Of a DNA stretch of 64,000 nt, positions 59,681-64,000 are shown piece after piece (within the stretch, counting starts at the first letter, position 1; each line of letters begins with the position of its first letter). The DNA is taken from the NCBI RefSeq assembly GCF_016722965.1, contig NZ_JAEQNB010000002.1:1-64000 (forward strand), in the 5' to 3' direction. Source of the stretch: Tumebacillus amylolyticus (GTDB lineage Bacteria > Bacillota > Bacilli > Tumebacillales > Tumebacillaceae). The notes beneath the pieces are model-generated. The model was not told where the DNA came from, searched no databases, and saw only the letters and a list, made by a program, of their open reading frames with translations. A program made the translations under genes and the position numbers.

Positions 59681-60523
59681 ATGGATCTTTCCAAAGTCAG
59701 CCTGATCATCTACGACCTGGATGGTACGCTGTATGAAGACACGCATCACTTTGATTATTATGCAAAAGAACTCCGGAAGCGTCTGCCCGCAGAGGCGCAA
59801 GAGGCTTTCCAAACCGACTACGAAACGGCGCGCCGAGATGAACATCCCTTGCGCATCGGACGTACATACGACGCCAACCGCGATCTGATCCTCGTGCAGA
59901 TCAAGGGCGACGTGAGCGAAGTCTATCGTTGGGACGGGACTCCCCTTTCCGAATCGGAAGTGCGCGAACTCTACCCGGACAAAGTCGAAGTCAACCTCGT
60001 GGACATGTTCTCCGTGGGCGACCTCTGGTGGATTCCGGGTTGCATCTCCCGCCATTACGGGTTGACGGATGCACAAACGACGGAAGCATTCTTGGCGACC
60101 CGCGAGTTTATGATGGGGCCGGACTTCCACATGAACAACATCGAAGGGTTGCGAGACGCGCTTGCACAATCCCGCGCCAACGGCGTCAAGCAAGTGCTCG
60201 TCACCAACTCGCCGCAGCCGGACTCGGAGAAAATTCTCGACAAGATCGGGCTCTTGGAGTCGTTTGACGAGAAAGTCTTCATGGCTCGCAAGCCGTCCGG
60301 CACCAAAGCTGTGTTCGAACGAATCAAAAACCAGTTCGACGTCCCGTACGAGAACATCCTCTCGGTGGGGGACAACTGGGTGAACGAAATTCTCCCGGCG
60401 ATGGAGCTCGGTTCCCAAACCGTCTACATCGACCCGCACGACATCGGCGTCAACCTCGAAAGCACCAAACGCGTGCAGTCGATGACCGACGTCCTCCCCT
60501 TCATCGCAGGTGCAGGGAAGTAA
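59681..60523 (+). CDS. HAD family hydrolase
   Basis: A HAD phosphatase of 280 residues. Motif I is IIYDLDGTLYED (nucleophile Asp and general acid Asp), motif II the Thr in VLVTNSPQ, motif III the Lys in MARKPSGTKAV, and motif IV VGDNWVNEILPAMELG. An unusually large cap lies between motifs I and II. I chose the ATG at 59681 with AAAGGATG nine bases upstream; the frame is open further back without a site. A TATAAT at 59647-59652 is a likely -10 box. The substrate is unknown. Confidence 0.88.
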   Translation: MDLSKVSLIIYDLDGTLYEDTHHFDYYAKELRKRLPAEAQEAFQTDYETARRDEHPLRIGRTYDANRDLILVQIKGDVSEVYRWDGTPLSESEVRELYPDKVEVNLVDMFSVGDLWWIPGCISRHYGLTDAQTTEAFLATREFMMGPDFHMNNIEGLRDALAQSRANGVKQVLVTNSPQPDSEKILDKIGLLESFDEKVFMARKPSGTKAVFERIKNQFDVPYENILSVGDNWVNEILPAMELGSQTVYIDPHDIGVNLESTKRVQSMTDVLPFIAGAGK

Positions 60524-60534
60524 GACCACGCACG

Positions 60535-60575
60535 AAAAAAGACTCGGGCCACAACGGCTCCGAGTCTTTTTTTGC
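60535..60575 (+). terminator. Terminator after the HAD gene
   Basis: GACTCGG/CCGAGTC preceded by six A and followed by seven T. The sequence closely resembles the next hairpin at 60605. Confidence 0.9.
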
Positions 60576-60604
60576 AGAAGTCAGGGACGTGTTGGCTCCT
60601 CTGC

Positions 60605-60645
60605 AAAAAAAGACTTGGCACCCGAGCGGGGCCAAGTCTTTTTTT
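60605..60645 (-). terminator. Terminator after the chemoreceptor gene
   Basis: AGACTTGG/CCAAGTCT with seven A before and seven T after, next to the stop of the chemoreceptor gene. It is a near copy of the hairpin 70 bases to the left. Confidence 0.85.
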
Positions 60646-62629
60646 ATTTCAGGCGGAACTTGCTGACGTCTTCGCGGAGGTCTTCCGCCAGTTCGGCGAG
60701 TTGGTTGGAATTCTCGGCGATGACTTGCATGGTTTGCAGAGATTCTTCGGAGGCGTTCGACGCAGCGTTGACGCTTGCGACCATCTCGGACGTCATCTCG
60801 CGAACATGGCGTACCGCCGCCACACCGGCCGCTGTGCTCGTCGCCTGCTGCCCCGCTTCGTCCCGCATATCCCGAATCTGCTCTTCCACACTGCCCACAT
60901 GCTCCAGAATTTCGGCGAACGCCTGCGACGTCGCTTGCACGGCAACCACTCCGACTTCCAAGCGCTCGCGCAGATCGCCGGTCGTCTCGCAGACATCGAC
61001 CACGCTGCTTTCAATCCGGCTCACCAGCGACTCGATTTCTTCGGTCGCCACCCGCGATTGATCGGAGAGCTTCCCGACTTCCTGTGCAACGATGGCAAAC
61101 CCTCGTCCATGCTCCCCGGCCCGAGCTGCTTCAATCGACGCATTCAACGCCAGCATCCCGGTTTGCTTGGCAATCGCTTTGATGCGATCCACAATTTCAT
61201 GAATGCTCTCGGCAACCGCTTGCAACGCCAAGACGCGCTGCTCGTTTGTGACAGAACTTTGCTTCACATCCTGCATCGTGGAGATCGAACGCGAGACTTG
61301 CGATTGTCCAATCCCTGCGGACTCCCGCATGAGTTCAACCGAATCGACAGCCATCTCCGAATGATGCGCAATATTCTGAGCGAGACCCTCCAGCGCATGC
61401 AACTGCTCGCCCGCTTGCTCCATCTGCTCAAACGTGCGGTCAACCATCGACGTGACATCAGAGGACGACGCCGCAATCAGGTGCAGCGTGCTCTTGGCTT
61501 CCTCGGTCGAAGCGGCAAACTCCCGACTGCGTTCACTCAAAGCGTTCGATTCTTCATGCAACACGGAAACGAGATGCTTCAAACCATCCGTCATCGCCAG
61601 GAACGAGCGCACGATGTCCCCCATCTCATCCCGAGACGAGGTGGCACTGAGTTTTTTCATCTCGGCGTTCTCCGTCAAGTCACCGCCGGCCACGCGAGCC
61701 ATCTCGGTGCTCAACCGCGCCAACGGTCTCGACAAGCGGTTGTACAGGGCAAATGCGACGGCGCTGCCCAGCAGCAACACGACAATTCCGCCAAGTCCGG
61801 CCCGTTGCAACAAGTCATGGCGAATCAACGCCCCCGTTTGCGAAACGGTCTCCGTGCCGAGGAATCCGATCTTGCTTCCAAACACATCGGTCAGCGGCCC
61901 GAGCGTGATCGTTTCCTGCCCTTCGTCTACCACGTTGGAGAGCACCAACGGCTCTGTGCGGTTCTGAACCTGCTGGTAGAGTTCGGCAGATTTTTCAGCA
62001 TCGAATCCACCGTAGGTGGACAAAGTGTTCTGACCATTGTACATGACAATTTGCGTATTGTTGACCGATTTCACATTGGCGAGAAATGCCGGGTCGACTT
62101 TTTCCAAGAGGAACAGCAGACCGTTCGGCTCTTCCTCGCCTTTCTCGTCGGTGATCTTGGAGAACCCGACGAGCATGAGACCTTGGTCTGTCTGGATGAG
62201 GCCCGTGCGACCCATTTCTTGTTGGAGCGACGAAGTCGCTTTTTTCAAAATGTCGTCGAACTCAATCGGTTCGACAACACGTTGTTGTGTGACATTTCCT
62301 TGCAGGTCGGTGACGTAGATGCCCACGATCGACTTGTTGGTGTCCATCAAGTTGAGGACATTGTCCTCGACCCACGTGGAGTCCCCGTCTGTCATCGCTT
62401 GGTGCAGGTCGCCCCAATAGGCGTTGGTCTTGACGTAACTCGACCAATTCTCTCCGATATAACTCAGCATCTCATGCGCCCCTTGCAGGTCGCCGGTGCC
62501 TCTCTCTTGTTCCATCTTGGCGTAGCTGTTTTCAATCCCCGAGTAGATCCACGTACCCAACGCAATCATCGGGACTAGCAAGAGCAAGAAAATGATCAGG
62601 ATGATCTTCGTGGTGATTGACCCTTTCAT
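60644..62629 (-). CDS. Methyl-accepting chemotaxis protein
   Basis: Transmembrane chemoreceptor of 661 residues. A first membrane helix (about 8-28) is followed by an extracellular sensor of some 250 residues, probably of the Cache type. A second helix (about 280-300), a HAMP domain ([24 protein letters not shown]) and the long cytoplasmic coiled coil follow. The signalling tip is recognisable as [27 protein letters not shown], where CheA and CheW bind. The ATG at 62629 has GGGGAGAGGG upstream. No other chemotaxis gene lies near. The ligand is unknown. Confidence 0.93.
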   Translation of the reverse strand: MKGSITTKIILIIFLLLLVPMIALGTWIYSGIENSYAKMEQERGTGDLQGAHEMLSYIGENWSSYVKTNAYWGDLHQAMTDGDSTWVEDNVLNLMDTNKSIVGIYVTDLQGNVTQQRVVEPIEFDDILKKATSSLQQEMGRTGLIQTDQGLMLVGFSKITDEKGEEEPNGLLFLLEKVDPAFLANVKSVNNTQIVMYNGQNTLSTYGGFDAEKSAELYQQVQNRTEPLVLSNVVDEGQETITLGPLTDVFGSKIGFLGTETVSQTGALIRHDLLQRAGLGGIVVLLLGSAVAFALYNRLSRPLARLSTEMARVAGGDLTENAEMKKLSATSSRDEMGDIVRSFLAMTDGLKHLVSVLHEESNALSERSREFAASTEEAKSTLHLIAASSSDVTSMVDRTFEQMEQAGEQLHALEGLAQNIAHHSEMAVDSVELMRESAGIGQSQVSRSISTMQDVKQSSVTNEQRVLALQAVAESIHEIVDRIKAIAKQTGMLALNASIEAARAGEHGRGFAIVAQEVGKLSDQSRVATEEIESLVSRIESSVVDVCETTGDLRERLEVGVVAVQATSQAFAEILEHVGSVEEQIRDMRDEAGQQATSTAAGVAAVRHVREMTSEMVASVNAASNASEESLQTMQVIAENSNQLAELAEDLREDVSKFRLK

Positions 62630-62668
62630 GTTGCGACCCTCTCCCCTTTACCCCTGAAGAAACTGCCT

Positions 62669-63499
62669 CTATTCTAACATCTTTTCACGAATTAAATAAG
62701 CTACACCGTCTTCGTCGTTCGTTTTGGTTATCCAGTCAGCCCGTTCCTTTAAGGACGGATGTGCATTGCCCATCGCAACGCCAAGTCCGGCGAACTCGAT
62801 CATCTCCCAATCGTTGGTGTTGTCCCCGACGGCGACGATCTGCTCAGGCGCGATGTTGAAAACTTCGGCGATATGCTGGATGCCGGACGCTTTGGTCGTG
62901 CCGTAATGGAAGCATTCGAGCAGCGAGAAGCCCGGCCAGTCGTGGTCGGAGATGACCATGTTGAAGTTCTGCGGGAGTTTTTTCAGATCGTCGTAGAGCG
63001 GCAGAATTTTCTCGGTCTTGTCGATCAGCAAGACTTTGATCGGCTGCAAGTGGGCTACGTCCTTCAAACTCTCCACTTGCTGCACCACTTCCGGGATGTG
63101 CGTGTGGATGAAAATGTACGCTTCCGCAAATCCGGGGTCTTGGTCGTAATACGTATCGACCCCTTCAAACGTGTGGACAAAAACGCTCGACCAGAGACCA
63201 TGCGCTGCGATCACGTCGAGAATCGCATCGGTGGTCTCTACATCCAACGTTTGGTGCAACAAGGTCTTCTGCTCCAACGGATCGACGACGACCGCTCCGT
63301 TGCCGAGGATGACGGGCACCGAGATGCCGATTTGCTTCACGATGTCGACGACCCCGCGCAGTTGGCGGCCGGTGGCAAGCGTCACGATGATACCCTGGTC
63401 GTACGCTTCACGAATCGCTTCAATCGTCGCTTGGCTGAGTTCCATCTTGGAGTTCAGCAAAGTGCCGTCAATGTCCGAAATGAGCATCTTGTATGTCAT
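62669..63499 (-). CDS. Cof-type HAD phosphatase
   Basis: A HAD-IIB (Cof) hydrolase of 276 residues. Motif I is LISDIDGTLLNS (Asp9, Asp11), motif II TLATGRQLRGV, and motif IV VGDNTNDWEMIEFAGLGVAMGNA is typical of Cof proteins. Between them lies the alpha/beta cap. Such enzymes dephosphorylate sugar phosphates or flavin precursors, and paralogues are many. The ATG at 63499 has AGAAAGAAGGTT upstream. It lies 32 bases after the partial HD gene and may be co-transcribed with it. Confidence 0.92.
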   Translation of the reverse strand: MTYKMLISDIDGTLLNSKMELSQATIEAIREAYDQGIIVTLATGRQLRGVVDIVKQIGISVPVILGNGAVVVDPLEQKTLLHQTLDVETTDAILDVIAAHGLWSSVFVHTFEGVDTYYDQDPGFAEAYIFIHTHIPEVVQQVESLKDVAHLQPIKVLLIDKTEKILPLYDDLKKLPQNFNMVISDHDWPGFSLLECFHYGTTKASGIQHIAEVFNIAPEQIVAVGDNTNDWEMIEFAGLGVAMGNAHPSLKERADWITKTNDEDGVAYLIREKMLE

Positions 63500-63531
63500 G
63501 TGTGAACCTTCTTTCTACCTATTTATATACG

Positions 63532-64000
63532 CTAAATTTTTAACGCTTCCAACCACCCGCGAATCGGCTTGTAGGAACCTTCGCCGCGCAGGACTTCTTT
63601 GGGGCAGAAGATGCGGTGTTGGGTGAGCGGTTTGAGCGAGCGGACGAGAGCCGAGGCGTCGGCGATGTCCATTTTGTCCCCGTCGTCATCGACCAACGTG
63701 ATGCCTTGGCGGTACATGTGGTACCCGGCTCCGGTGGCGTGTCCGAATGCGATGTAGTATTCAGGATTGAGACCTTGCGCGCGGAACATGTCGCGAACCG
63801 TTTGTTTTTCGACTTCTTTGAGTTCGCGGGTGAGAATTGAGCCGTACAGACGGCGGTTGATGAAGCGGTCGGCGAGGTCGCGCAGAATCGCATCGTCCGA
63901 TTCGGTCCAGCGGTGGAACGTGTACATCATCACGCTCTCATCCAGACGCAAGTATTCTTCGACGGTGAGATCGTCCATGTTGTCTTTGCCAAGGAAAGGT
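63532..64000 (-). CDS. HD-superfamily phosphohydrolase, C-terminal part (YwfO-like)
   Basis: C-terminal 155 residues of a larger protein whose 5' end lies beyond the right edge: the frame stays open through 64000, reading PFLGKDNMDDLTVEEYLRLD into the window. This block, with YTFHRWTESDDAILRDLADRFINRRL, resembles the region after the HD domain in dGTPase-like proteins such as B. subtilis YwfO. The metal-binding HD residues themselves are outside the window. An internal ATG at 63978 has no ribosome binding site and is not the start. Confidence 0.75.
   Translation of the reverse strand, partial: PFLGKDNMDDLTVEEYLRLDESVMMYTFHRWTESDDAILRDLADRFINRRLYGSILTRELKEVEKQTVRDMFRAQGLNPEYYIAFGHATGAGYHMYRQGITLVDDDGDKMDIADASALVRSLKPLTQHRIFCPKEVLRGEGSYKPIRGWLEALKI

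Noticed and set aside
60572-62578. 668-codon plus-strand ORF opposite the chemoreceptor gene
   Set aside because: Starts inside a terminator region and is antisense to a fully recognisable methyl-accepting chemotaxis protein.

Overview
The window reads as a chromosomal segment of an endospore-forming Bacillota with moderately high GC, perhaps Tumebacillus or another Alicyclobacillaceae member. The genus is inference; no search was possible. Support comes from spore photoproduct lyase, a CotS-like kinase, a T-box leader, a purine riboswitch, AGGAGG-type ribosome binding sites, and a minus-strand 16S rRNA gene whose 5' end lies at the left edge. Most genes are housekeeping or accessory metabolism, separated by clear intrinsic terminators.

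Layout. 1-5.4 kb: 16S 5' end, a DMT transporter, a two-subunit 2-oxoacid:ferredoxin oxidoreductase operon (korAB copy 1), and trpS with its T-box leader. 5.4-8.4 kb: a PLP gamma-lyase-type enzyme, a LysM-3D wall protein and an ABC-2 permease. 8.45-16.33 kb: an AT-rich island carrying what I read as an Avs1/AVAST type 1 antiphage operon (MBL hydrolase, 1961-aa protease-STAND protein, 79-aa third protein). It lies inside an ABC-2 transporter cassette whose ATPase and other permease follow at 16.46-18.27 kb. 18.3-25.6 kb: HepT-like protein, amidase, tenI-thiO, DEAD-box helicase, glycerophosphodiesterase. 25.7-29.4 kb: GntR regulator and a second korAB operon. 29.4-35.2 kb: DUF1800/DUF1501 pair, acyltransferase, two-component system. 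35.2-40.8 kb: a leftward run of small enzymes including an IscA/HesB-like gene interrupted by one in-frame TGA followed by a SECIS-like hairpin, a probable selenoprotein. 41.6-43.9 kb: a tandem guanine plus ykkC-type (PRPP) riboswitch in front of xpt-pbuX. 44-64 kb: S-layer-anchored glycosidase-like protein, spore photoproduct lyase, M42 peptidase, radical-SAM/B12 protein, GT2, CotS-like kinase, DedA, MFS, phnCEE, HAD phosphatases, a chemoreceptor and a partial HD phosphohydrolase.

The most notable RNA and translation-level features are four. (1) A probable Sec codon with a well-placed hairpin at 36.2 kb. (2) A tandem riboswitch that could integrate guanine and PRPP for purine salvage. (3) A 22-codon ORF with three consecutive Trp codons between the trpS T-box terminator and trpS, its stop overlapping the trpS start. 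(4) The defence island, with a perfect 10-bp inverted repeat upstream and a decayed permease fragment at its edge. No CRISPR array, transposase, integrase or tRNA gene was seen.
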